NCBI GenBank assembly: GCA_044432945.1
Contig: JAWXUD010000026.1
Location: 1-22,630, forward strand
Direction: 5' to 3'
Length of the DNA stretch: 22,630 bases
DNA from: JAWXUD01 sp044432945
GTDB lineage: Bacteria; Cyanobacteriota; Vampirovibrionia; Gastranaerophilales; Gastranaerophilaceae
Of the stretch, positions 15,140 to 22,572 are shown piece after piece. Every line of letters starts with the position of its first letter. Within the stretch, counting starts at the first letter, position 1. Position numbers and translations under genes: made by a program. Under the pieces are notes generated by a model that did not search any database, had not been told where the DNA came from, and worked only from the letters and a program-made list of their open reading frames with translations.

Positions 15140-16060
15140 TCAAGCACGAGGGTGCGTTTCGTTATAAACATCTTTTAAATGTTGAGTAGAAATATGGGTG
15201 TAAATTTGGGTGTTAGAAATGCTTGCATGTCCTAAAAGTTCTTGAACAACACGTAAATCAGCACCATTTTCTATTAAATGAGTAGCAAAGCTATGACGAA
15301 AAACGTGAGGAGTAACTTGTTTTGGCAATTCGATTTTATTAACAATTTCATTAATAACATTGCGAATAGTTTTGGTTTGCAAGCGATATCCTGTATTATT
15401 AATAAAAACGGGTGATTTTTCTTCTGTATCAACATCATAACCCTTTGGTATCAAAGACCTTGCGGTTTCAATATAACGCTCAAGATAAGATTTAGCACGG
15501 TTGCTCACAAGCACAATTCTTTCTTTTGAACCTTTACCTAATACACGGATTTCATTATCTTTTAAATTCAAGTCCTCGAAATTCAATCCAGAAAGTTCTG
15601 AAACCCTCATTCCTGTCGCCCATAAAAGTTCTAAAATCGTGCGGTTGCGATAACCAGATGGCGTGTTGATTTGAACATTATTAAGAATTTTTTCGACCTC
15701 GTCAGGGGTTAAAAATTTCGGCAAAGATTTTGAACGCTTTGGCGTATTCAAATTTAAGGCAGGGTTTGTTTCAACTTTTTTTTCTCGATACAAAAATTTA
15801 TAAAAAGTTCTTAAACTAGCGATTTTTCGAGCGATAGTTGTTTTTTTATAATTGAATTTTTGGATAAAATGCAAATATTCACGGATTTTAGCATAAGTTA
15901 TATCCTCGCAAGATTGTTCATCAATCCAAATAAGAAAGCTTAAAATGTCACTATAATAGGCTTTTGCCGTATGTAAAGAGAAGTTTTTTTCAACTATCAC
16001 ATAAGATTTAAAGTCTTCTAAATTCTGTTTAGAATTAGCATTTATACCCATTTTAACCAT
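15140..16060 (-). CDS. xerC: XerC/XerD-type tyrosine recombinase
   Basis: This 306-residue protein is the usual Xer length. It has an N-terminal SAM-like core-binding domain (LEDFKSYVIVEKNFSLHTAK) and a C-terminal catalytic domain. Catalytic residues are visible: R152 in TGMRVSEL, K176 in LGKGSKE, H252 and R255 in HVFRHSFATH, H278 in LLGHAS and Y287 in TQIYTH. Xer proteins resolve chromosome dimers at dif with FtsK. Whether it is XerC, XerD or a single-Xer system cannot be told. Position in an ordinary operon and no nearby att-like repeats argue against a phage integrase. The start is uncertain (ATG also at 16051). Confidence 0.92.
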   Translation of the reverse strand: MVKMGINANSKQNLEDFKSYVIVEKNFSLHTAKAYYSDILSFLIWIDEQSCEDITYAKIREYLHFIQKFNYKKTTIARKIASLRTFYKFLYREKKVETNPALNLNTPKRSKSLPKFLTPDEVEKILNNVQINTPSGYRNRTILELLWATGMRVSELSGLNFEDLNLKDNEIRVLGKGSKERIVLVSNRAKSYLERYIETARSLIPKGYDVDTEEKSPVFINNTGYRLQTKTIRNVINEIVNKIELPKQVTPHVFRHSFATHLIENGADLRVVQELLGHASISNTQIYTHISTQHLKDVYNETHPRA

Positions 16061-16106
16061 TCATTTATATTATTGCCTTTTTAATACAGTTATTATACAA
16101 TACTTT

Positions 16107-16112
16107 TATAAT
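16107..16112 (+). promoter_or_regulatory. -10 box of the secreted TPR gene
   Basis: A perfect TATAAT lies 42 nt before the ATG at 16155, in the 94-nt gap shared with the divergent xerC-like gene. No convincing -35 is seen at 17 nt. Confidence 0.4.
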
Positions 16113-16154
16113 AAATGGAATAGATTATTATAAAATAAAAGAGTAGGAGAAAGT

Positions 16155-18059
16155 ATGGATTATAAAAAATTATTAATAGCAACAATCGCTACATTGACAG
16201 TTATTTCAACAGCACAAGAAAGCTTGGCACAAGAAATTCAAGCTCAAGTTCAAAAAAATACTGCAAATAGCTTAATTCCTATAGACGCACCAGTTTTGAC
16301 AGAATATCAAAAAATAGAAGAACAAATCGAATATGGTGATTATAAAACTGCTGAAAAGAATCTTAATAAATTAATAGCTACAAATCCTAATGATATCGAA
16401 GCATTAGCATTACGCTCAGTCTTATTGGCAAAACAATACAAACTTGATCCTGCTCAAAAAGAAATCGATGAGCTTTTAGCAAAAGACCCAAAAAATGCAG
16501 ATGTTCATTACGCTCAAGGTTTGATTTATATGAAACGTCAAACATCATCTGATGCAAAGTATCTTAATGATACCGAAAATTTATTAAAATCTGCGATTAA
16601 AGAATTTGTTAACGCTATTAATATTGATTCAAGTAATTACCAATCATATAATGCGATGGGGGTTGCGACATTAAAATTAGGTAATGTTAACGATGCTAAA
16701 AATTTGTTCAATATCGCACTAAAATACAACCCTAATTATGCGACAGCATATGATAATTTAGGTTCTATTGATTTGGTGAATGGTGATTATAAAAGTGCAA
16801 GAAGCAATTTTTTGAAGTCTATTGAATTGAACTCACACAATCCAACAGCCTGGTATCATATGGCACAAGTTGAAGCGGCATCTGGTGAGTATTCAAAAGC
16901 ACTAAAATACATAAATGACTCATTGCACGTAAACCCAAATTCTTCACCTAACCTGAATTTACAAGGTGAAATTTATTTGAAGCAAAACAATCAAGCTGCA
17001 GCAATAAATTCATTTAAAAAAGCGATGAATGTCAAACCAGAACATTCAAGTTCTTACTTAAATCTTGCAAACATTTATGCAGATCGCTCTGATCGTGAAT
17101 TTGCAATCGCACAACTGAAAACAGCTGCATCTATTAATGCTAATGACATGGAAAGCATCGCTAAAATTGCTAAACTTTCATATAATACAAAAAATTATGA
17201 GCAAGCAGTTGATTATTACTCAAAATTATTAAGTTCTGATAAATATAAAGATGATGCTATTTTAGGTTTGGCTGACACATATTTTGAAATGTCAAAAGAA
17301 AACCTAAAAGGTGCGAGTGCTTTAAGCAACAAAGAATTATTAATGGCTTTTGATTATATTAACAATGCAATTGAACAAAATCCAGAAGATTTAAAACTTT
17401 ATTTAGCAAGATTAAAAATAGCTAAATTGACAAATGAAAGCACAATTTCTAAAGACGCTTTTAATACGATTATGCAAAAATCAAGCGATAACTTGGTGGA
17501 TAATTTGATTAAGGCGGAAGCGTTTTTAACTTTGGAAAACGAAGCAGAAGCGACATTTGCGTTTGAAAATGTCCTAAACTTTAGTAATAGTATTCAAGAT
17601 GATTTGTATGTCGGCGAAATCTTGGTTTATCATAAAAAATTAGATACGGCTAAATTGGCTTTTGAAAAAGTTTTGATGAAAGATCCAAGCAATAGAGAAG
17701 CTGGTAATGGGTTAGCTTATATTAAAGTTTGCGAGAAAAAAGCGGACAAATTCATTGAAATAGCAAAACTTCAATACGCAGAAAAAAATTATACTAGTGC
17801 GATAGAGGCTTGTAACCAAGCAACAGAATTCTTCACAACTACATCAGAAATCGCTTTATTAAAAGCTCAAGCAAGTGAAGATGGTGGTTATTATAGCGAA
17901 GCACTAAATAGTTATAGTGAATATTTAGCACTTACTCCAAACGCTGAAAATAGTGAAGAAATTACTAAAAAAATATCTAAATTAGAAAAAAAAGCTGGAA
18001 CGGAAACCCAAAATGCTGGATTTTGGCAAAAGTTTTTGAACTTTTTTGGCGGAAATTAA
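16155..18059 (+). CDS. Exported TPR-repeat protein
   Basis: This 634-residue protein has a Sec signal peptide (KKLLIATIATLTVIS core, probable cut after SLA at residue 25). It then consists almost wholly of tetratricopeptide repeats, e.g. YQSYNAMGVATLKLGNVNDA, ATAYDNLGSIDLVNGDYKSA and PTAWYHMAQVEAASGEYSKA, with more degenerate repeats after about residue 350. It ends in an aromatic tail, GFWQKFLNFFGGN. A strong SD (AGGAGA) precedes the ATG. Likely a periplasmic scaffold for a multiprotein assembly such as envelope biogenesis or secretion (inference). A small ORF and engB follow in the same direction. Confidence 0.9.
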   Translation: MDYKKLLIATIATLTVISTAQESLAQEIQAQVQKNTANSLIPIDAPVLTEYQKIEEQIEYGDYKTAEKNLNKLIATNPNDIEALALRSVLLAKQYKLDPAQKEIDELLAKDPKNADVHYAQGLIYMKRQTSSDAKYLNDTENLLKSAIKEFVNAINIDSSNYQSYNAMGVATLKLGNVNDAKNLFNIALKYNPNYATAYDNLGSIDLVNGDYKSARSNFLKSIELNSHNPTAWYHMAQVEAASGEYSKALKYINDSLHVNPNSSPNLNLQGEIYLKQNNQAAAINSFKKAMNVKPEHSSSYLNLANIYADRSDREFAIAQLKTAASINANDMESIAKIAKLSYNTKNYEQAVDYYSKLLSSDKYKDDAILGLADTYFEMSKENLKGASALSNKELLMAFDYINNAIEQNPEDLKLYLARLKIAKLTNESTISKDAFNTIMQKSSDNLVDNLIKAEAFLTLENEAEATFAFENVLNFSNSIQDDLYVGEILVYHKKLDTAKLAFEKVLMKDPSNREAGNGLAYIKVCEKKADKFIEIAKLQYAEKNYTSAIEACNQATEFFTTTSEIALLKAQASEDGGYYSEALNSYSEYLALTPNAENSEEITKKISKLEKKAGTETQNAGFWQKFLNFFGGN

Positions 18060-18081
18060 TAGGATAAAAATTATATAATAG

Positions 18082-18345
18082 ATGAAAAAATTTGATATTC
18101 GCAAAACTTTTGAAATATTTTGGACAGAGCCTTTAAGTGTATTCACTAAAGGCTTGTTCCAATTGGTGAGCATCGAAAACAATATTTTTTCGCAAAAACC
18201 AGCAATGCATGTTGACTTTGTGAATAATCAAGCACAAATAACATTTGTTAATAATCAAAAAATGTACAACACTTTTCAAAGCGTACTGATAAGGCACAAA
18301 ATGAAAGAACAAAAACAAAAGGTAATAAGCAATGGCAAAATTTAG
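18082..18345 (+). CDS. Small unknown ORF upstream of engB (87 aa)
   Basis: Not recognised. It begins MKKFDIRKTFEIFWTEPLS and contains the echo FVNNQAQITFVNNQK. It is 22 nt after the TPR gene and overlaps engB by 14 nt, so it fits an operon. Against it: no SD, and TATAAT (18074-18079) ends only 2 nt before the ATG, so a transcript from that box would start inside the ORF. The opposite strand is also open here. It could be a real small gene read from upstream or just the engB leader. Confidence 0.4.
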   Translation: MKKFDIRKTFEIFWTEPLSVFTKGLFQLVSIENNIFSQKPAMHVDFVNNQAQITFVNNQKMYNTFQSVLIRHKMKEQKQKVISNGKI

Positions 18346-18916
18346 ATCAATGAACGCACAATTTTTAATCAGTGCAGAAAAACTTTCTCAGTGTCCTAAT
18401 TATACGCTACCAGAATTCCCGCTATTGGGTCGTTCTAATGTTGGCAAATCCTCGTTTATCAACGGTTTAGCAAATCATAAAAAATTGGCAAAAACTTCAA
18501 ACACACCTGGAAAAACTCGTTTAATAAACTTTTTTCAATTCATGGATAAATTTATGCTTGCAGATTTACCTGGTTATGGTTACGCAAAGGTTTCAAAAGA
18601 AGCCCAAAATAAATGGCAACACTACTTGGAAGAATACCTTCTTGAGCGTGAGCAAATCACTTCACTCATACATCTAGTCGATGGACGCCACGATATCCAA
18701 AAAAACGATTACCAAATGCGTGAATGGGTTGAAGCCTATGACTTGCCTATCTTTACAGTAATAACAAAAATGGATTATGTGCCAAAATCAAAAACCTTAA
18801 ACGTTATTCGCAATGTTCAAAAAGAATTCGGTGGTGTAGTGCTTCCATTTAGTGCAGTCGAGAATAGATATAATCCAGCAATCTTTGATCATATAATGAA
18901 TGGCGATTTTAACTAA
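18332..18916 (+). CDS. engB: GTPase EngB (YihA/YsxC), ribosome large-subunit assembly
   Basis: This 194-residue protein is the standard length. GTPase motifs: GRSNVGKSS (G1, about residue 33), the TPGKT loop (G2 region), ADLPGYGYA (G3), TKMD (G4) and PFSAVEN (G5). EngB proteins are usually essential and act late in 50S assembly. An SD (AAAAGG) lies 9 nt before the ATG. The gene converges on the second XRE gene, with one base between the stops. Confidence 0.96.
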   Translation: MAKFRSMNAQFLISAEKLSQCPNYTLPEFPLLGRSNVGKSSFINGLANHKKLAKTSNTPGKTRLINFFQFMDKFMLADLPGYGYAKVSKEAQNKWQHYLEEYLLEREQITSLIHLVDGRHDIQKNDYQMREWVEAYDLPIFTVITKMDYVPKSKTLNVIRNVQKEFGGVVLPFSAVENRYNPAIFDHIMNGDFN

Positions 18917-18917
18917 A

Positions 18918-19256
18918 TTATTTTTTATACCAAATGTTATCAACTAACTCTATCGCTTTTAGGTAATCGGTTAATATTTTATTATCACAAGAAAGTATTT
19001 TTTTAAATATTTTATCTTTTTCTGCACTTGTATTAGATGCAATTTGTACCCCAAAACTTTCGATAGATATGTTTAGTTCTTCCAAGATTCTAAAAAAATT
19101 GTTGACTTGTGGAAATTGTTTGCCATTCTCTATATTTCCAAGATTTTTATCTGACATACCTAATTTTTCAGCAAGTTGAGCTTGGTTTAATCCAGCTTTT
19201 TTCCTTGCATTTTTAATTACGTTACCTATAAATTTTTTATCATCGTATAATTTCAT
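18918..19256 (-). CDS. XRE-family helix-turn-helix regulator (second)
   Basis: This 112-residue protein has an N-terminal Cro/C1 HTH: FIGNVIKNARKKAGLNQAQL, AEKLGMSDKNLGNIENGKQF and a following NNFFRILEELNISIE helix. The 40-residue C-terminal tail is helical and unrecognised. An SD (AAAAGG) lies before the ATG. It is only distantly similar to the XRE at 1147, yet placed the same way, divergent from a near-identical pilin gene. Two palindromes in the 146-nt gap are candidate operators. Confidence 0.85.
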   Translation of the reverse strand: MKLYDDKKFIGNVIKNARKKAGLNQAQLAEKLGMSDKNLGNIENGKQFPQVNNFFRILEELNISIESFGVQIASNTSAEKDKIFKKILSCDNKILTDYLKAIELVDNIWYKK

Positions 19257-19282
19257 ACATTTATTACCTTTTTAAAAAATAC

Positions 19283-19295
19283 CAAGTATGTCTTG
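19283..19295. promoter_or_regulatory. Candidate XRE operator 1
   Basis: CAAG-TATGT-CTTG inverted repeat, overlapping the -35 box of the pilin B promoter. Its core AAG-ATG-CTT resembles operator 2. Confidence 0.4.
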
Positions 19296-19322
19296 ACTTA
19301 TTAACCCTGCATGTGTTACATT
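19293..19322 (+). promoter_or_regulatory. Candidate promoter of pilin B
   Basis: TTGACT, 18-nt spacer, TACATT (4/6). A TATAAT at 19354-19359 is an alternative -10 but lacks a -35. Confidence 0.4.
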
Positions 19323-19334
19323 TTATAGAAATAC

Positions 19335-19346
19335 GAAGCATGCTTC
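19335..19346. promoter_or_regulatory. Candidate XRE operator 2
   Basis: Perfect 12-bp palindrome GAAGCATGCTTC between the promoter and the start codon of pilin B, a good place for repressor binding. Confidence 0.45.
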
Positions 19347-19402
19347 TGATTATTATAATTTATACACACATGGTTAATGAGAATTTGAAAGGAATATTAT
19401 TT

Positions 19403-20626
19403 ATGAAAACGAACAAGAATGAACAAAAACATGGTGATGAGATGCTGAAACCATCTTGGATTATTCGAGTTCGAGCGGGAGTAATTCCCCTCCTGTGGAG
19501 GGGTGACCGTGAGGTCGGGGTGGTTTCAATGACGAAGCGTTCTGCGTTTACATTGGCGGAAGTATTGATTACATTAGGCATAATCGGTGTTGTTTCAGCG
19601 ATGACGATACCAAATTTAGTTAGCAATTATCAATATAAAGCGTTGGACACTAAAAAAACACTGTTTCAAGAACGACTTTATGAAGCGATGAATCAAATGA
19701 GATTTCATGAAAAACTAACGGGATATTCAGATGCTGAGGATTTTGTCGAAGAATTAGGAAAATATTTAAAAATTAATGAAGTTTGTGATTTGACCGATAT
19801 GACAGATTGTTTTCCTGATGTTGCGATAAGCTCATGTGATGAAAAAGTCTATGTAGAAGATTTAAAAACTGGTGAGGATTTTGCTGCGGATATTTTAAAC
19901 AGAGATTATACAAGTGATAATGTTGGGATAGTTTTAGCAGATGGGACAAAAGCTATCGTCAATTATGATTTGGATTGTGAATGGCTTGACCCTTATGAGA
20001 GCGGACTGAATAGAACAGAAGCTACCCAATGCGTTGCGATTATCGCTGATATGAATGGTAACGCTGGTAAAAACATGGTTGGTAGTGACATTGTTGCATT
20101 GAATTCATCGTTAGGGATTATGATTGAAGATGTTTGTTGGGACACTTCAGACACACCAATCACCGCACTCAATACTTGTGATGGATATAATGGTTGGGAT
20201 AATGCATTTACAACTACCAATCAAGAAAGTTGGGCATATGATGGAACACCAGATTGCTCAAAAAATTACTGGGCGGGTGCTTTGAAAGCATGTGACGATG
20301 CGGGAAAATCATTGCCAACACTATCTGAACTTGCATATTTAACACAATACGTGCTTGATCTAGATTATGTACCTGGAAATACTGTCGGAATTTCTAACCC
20401 AACATATAATGAAACAAGAATGAATGAACTATCAATGACATTTGGTGGTAGCGGTGTGGGTTATTCTCGTTACTGGTCTGCTACGTCATCAAGTAACCTA
20501 ACGTCCTATCATAAAGTTTTTGGAATTAATTCGGTATTTATTGACGGAGGCAGCGGTAGTAATGACTCAGATGCTTGCGACAATTTAAAATCAAACTCAT
20601 TGCCACAGGCTCGTTGTGTGAGATAA
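19403..20626 (+). CDS. Pseudopilin-like surface protein (copy B)
   Basis: This 407-residue protein has a leader of 48 residues, then the prepilin motif SA|FTLAEVLITLGIIGVV with Glu at +5 and a hydrophobic helix. A Cys-containing ectodomain follows. Its C-terminal part contains YWAGALKACDDAGKSLPTLS, YSRYWSATSSS and a final ARCVR, as in Lcl/DUF1566 and Fibrobacter major-domain proteins (inference by motif). ATG 19403 has SD AAAGGA 9 nt upstream, conserved with copy A. An in-frame ATG at 19529 would give a canonical 6-residue leader, with GGGGTGG of the REP-like element just before it. Copy A has ATT at that position, so the upstream start is favoured. It would be processed by prepilin peptidase and exported by a T4P/T2SS-like machine. 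Confidence 0.88.
   Translation: MKTNKNEQKHGDEMLKPSWIIRVRAGVIPLLWRGDREVGVVSMTKRSAFTLAEVLITLGIIGVVSAMTIPNLVSNYQYKALDTKKTLFQERLYEAMNQMRFHEKLTGYSDAEDFVEELGKYLKINEVCDLTDMTDCFPDVAISSCDEKVYVEDLKTGEDFAADILNRDYTSDNVGIVLADGTKAIVNYDLDCEWLDPYESGLNRTEATQCVAIIADMNGNAGKNMVGSDIVALNSSLGIMIEDVCWDTSDTPITALNTCDGYNGWDNAFTTTNQESWAYDGTPDCSKNYWAGALKACDDAGKSLPTLSELAYLTQYVLDLDYVPGNTVGISNPTYNETRMNELSMTFGGSGVGYSRYWSATSSSNLTSYHKVFGINSVFIDGGSGSNDSDACDNLKSNSLPQARCVR
19487..19523 (+). repeat. Palindromic GC-rich REP-like element inside pilin B leader
   Basis: CCCCTCC-TGT-GGAGGGG, then GACC-GTGA-GGTC, with GGGGTG boxes on both sides of the second stem. It is 3 bp shorter than the copy at 904-943, so the reading frame is kept. 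Confidence 0.7.
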
Positions 20627-20675
20627 ATAAATAAATTTTCAACTAAATAGACGATGGAAATTCAGGAAAAATAAG

Positions 20676-20704
20676 CCATACTTAAATAGGATATTTAAGT
20701 ATGG
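20676..20704 (+). promoter_or_regulatory. Perfect 12-bp inverted repeat before the Cys-rich gene
   Basis: CCATACTTAAAT, 5-nt centre AGGAT, and the exact complement ATTTAAGTATGG. The right arm ends 11 nt before the ATG and runs into the purine-rich GGGAAGA that could serve as SD. It could be a dimeric operator or an RNA hairpin controlling translation. Confidence 0.6.
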
Positions 20705-20715
20705 GAAGATTTTAG

Positions 20716-20952
20716 ATGAGTATAAAAAAATTTGACATCGAAGTTGAAGAATTCTATCCGCAAACTAATGGCGAAATTTCCGAATCGATTGTTCAATGCT
20801 GGACAGAACAAGCACTCGAGTGCTATTCACTCAAATGTGATTGCACTAGATGCTCAATCAACTGCAATAAATATTCGTTCAAATGCCAGATGGCAAAAGT
20901 TGTTACTAAATTAATCGATGTTATAGGTACGCCAGAGCAAAAATTTGCATAA
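20716..20952 (+). CDS. Small Cys-rich protein (78 aa), unknown
   Basis: Not recognised. Seven Cys fall between residues 28 and 57 (28, 36, 41, 43, 46, 50, 57), in the spacing C-x4-C-x-C-x2-C-x3-C, pointing to a metal or Fe-S site. It has no signal peptide, so disulfide bonding in the periplasm is less likely. The N-terminus is acidic (IEVEEFYPQTNGE). A weak SD (GGGAAG) and a strong inverted repeat precede it. Another overlapping frame (20732) is open but has no support. Confidence 0.65.
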   Translation: MSIKKFDIEVEEFYPQTNGEISESIVQCWTEQALECYSLKCDCTRCSINCNKYSFKCQMAKVVTKLIDVIGTPEQKFA

Positions 20953-21023
20953 GGCCATATCAATAACGCAAAAATTATTTTGTTCAGGTTTTATTATGTT
21001 ATGGAATAAAATAAGGCATGAAC

Positions 21024-21287
21024 ATGATTAAAGAGAAAATATTATCGTCAATTGAACGAGCTTATCCAATAAAAATCACAAAAAAAGATAATCCTCATTT
21101 ATATGATTATTTTGGCACAATACAAAAATCTTTACCTAAAAAAGACTATTTTGGGAAAATGAATATTGCATCAGGAGATGTCGATTTAGTAGTAGAATCA
21201 AAACCAGTACTATCTAGCATATTAAATAATTTAAGAAAAAATAATGTAATACGTCATAAAAATTTACCGTTAGATAAAATAATCTAA
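21024..21287 (+). CDS. Small unknown protein (87 aa)
   Basis: Not recognised. It is basic and Lys-rich (KKDNPHLYDYFGTIQKSLPK, then a VDLVVESKPVLSSILNNLRK helix region), with no signal peptide or membrane helix. I start it at the second ATG because AAGG lies 7 nt before it; the ATG at 21018 is only 1 nt from that SD. It stands alone between the Cys-rich gene and the TolC-like gene, with 71 nt before and 29 nt after. Confidence 0.6.
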   Translation: MIKEKILSSIERAYPIKITKKDNPHLYDYFGTIQKSLPKKDYFGKMNIASGDVDLVVESKPVLSSILNNLRKNNVIRHKNLPLDKII

Positions 21288-21301
21288 TTTTATTTTTTGT
21301 G

Positions 21302-21307
21302 TATAAT
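21302..21307 (+). promoter_or_regulatory. -10 box of the TolC-like gene (near-leaderless)
   Basis: A perfect TATAAT ends 9 nt before the ATG at 21317, leaving a leader of only 2-3 nt. No SD and no clear -35. Confidence 0.5.
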
Positions 21308-21316
21308 GTTAATAAG

Positions 21317-22570
21317 ATGAAAAAGTTTTTATTAATATTTTTTACAATAATTATAACGATTTTGCCAAGTTACGCCGAAATTGAAAAAATCTCTATTGAC
21401 GAAGCTGTTAATAAAGCACTCGAAAACAACCTGTCACTTCAAGCAAAACGCAAAGAAATAAACGTTTTAGAACAAGAAGTAAAAATGGCAAATGCCCTGA
21501 AAAATCCACAGTTTCAATCGAATGTGTTGGTTGGTTCAATCGCCAAATCTAACGCAAGCCAATTAGGGGCAGCTATTCCTGTTGAAATCTCAAAACGTGG
21601 AGTTCGTAAAAAAGCCGCACTTGCAAATCTGAATTTGATACAAAACGAAGTTCGTCAAGCCGAACACGACTTGAAAATAAACGTGATGAACGCATATTTT
21701 GAAGTTTTATATATGAAATCAGTTGTCGCAATTATGCAACAACGTGAATTGCTGTATAAAAACCTAAAATTCCTAACAGAAACGAAATCAACAACTTCAA
21801 ATAACTACGAAATTGACAAATTACAGGCTGATATTAAATATAAAAAACAAATTATATTACTCAACAAAGCAAAAGCTGATTTGCTATACGCTCAGTTTCA
21901 TTTGAACAATTCACTAAACCTCGAATCAACCGAAACGATGTATGACGCAAAAGAAGAATCTTTATTCGCTGAAAATATATCACTGTTGAACATAACTTTA
22001 CCAGAATATTCAGTTATCGAAGAAATCGCAACGAAATTTAGCTACTCAATCCGTATCGCTGACAACAATATCGAAAAATCTGAAAAAGAACTGGACGTTG
22101 CAGGACACAAAGTTATCCCTGACTTGACGCTAGTTGGTGGATACGCATTTTCTCACGAACGTGATAATTTAGGTGGCTATGTTGGTGCTTATCTCGATTT
22201 GCCGATTTTTTATGCATATAGACCAGAAGTTAATCGTGCAAAAATTATTCTAGAAAAAGCAAAAACAGATAAAATTTCATTTGAGAAAAAATTAGAATTT
22301 GCACTGAAACAAAACTTTAATCAATTCAAATACGCTAAAGAAAATATGGGTTATTACAAAGATATTCTCAAAGAATCCGATGATATTTTAAAATTATCGA
22401 CCGAAAAATATGAAAGCGGTAACTTGAATTTGACCAATTTAATAATTATTGAATATACTCATCAAGATATGTTAAATGAATATATAAGTGCAATGCAAGT
22501 TTATTATCATTCTTATTTAGACTTGATGCACAATATGGGACACGATATTTTACTAGAACAAGATATTTAA
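21317..22570 (+). CDS. TolC-family outer-membrane efflux protein
   Basis: This 417-residue protein has a signal peptide (KKFLLIFFTIIITILPSYA, cut before EIEK). It then has the OEP domain layout: two similar halves of long helices, each opening with an N-rich or alanine-rich stretch (SIDEAVNKALENNLSLQAKR; SVIEEIATKFSYSIRIADNN), and a beta segment of the type PDLTLVGGYAF...GAYLDLPIF. Such trimers form the outer-membrane channel for RND, MFS or ABC efflux and for type I secretion. No inner-membrane or adaptor gene is in the window. I start at ATG 21317; an in-frame GTG at 21299 precedes the -10 box. Confidence 0.93.
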   Translation: MKKFLLIFFTIIITILPSYAEIEKISIDEAVNKALENNLSLQAKRKEINVLEQEVKMANALKNPQFQSNVLVGSIAKSNASQLGAAIPVEISKRGVRKKAALANLNLIQNEVRQAEHDLKINVMNAYFEVLYMKSVVAIMQQRELLYKNLKFLTETKSTTSNNYEIDKLQADIKYKKQIILLNKAKADLLYAQFHLNNSLNLESTETMYDAKEESLFAENISLLNITLPEYSVIEEIATKFSYSIRIADNNIEKSEKELDVAGHKVIPDLTLVGGYAFSHERDNLGGYVGAYLDLPIFYAYRPEVNRAKIILEKAKTDKISFEKKLEFALKQNFNQFKYAKENMGYYKDILKESDDILKLSTEKYESGNLNLTNLIIIEYTHQDMLNEYISAMQVYYHSYLDLMHNMGHDILLEQDI

Positions 22571-22572
22571 AC

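Noticed and set aside
15140..16060. Xer-type recombinase as a phage or island integrase
   Set aside because: The protein has standard Xer length, sits beside TrmB-like and tdk genes, and no tRNA, att-like repeat or phage gene is visible.
20732..20914. Overlapping plus-strand ORF in the Cys-rich gene
   Set aside because: It lies in another frame of the same strand with no SD; the 20716 frame has the better signals.
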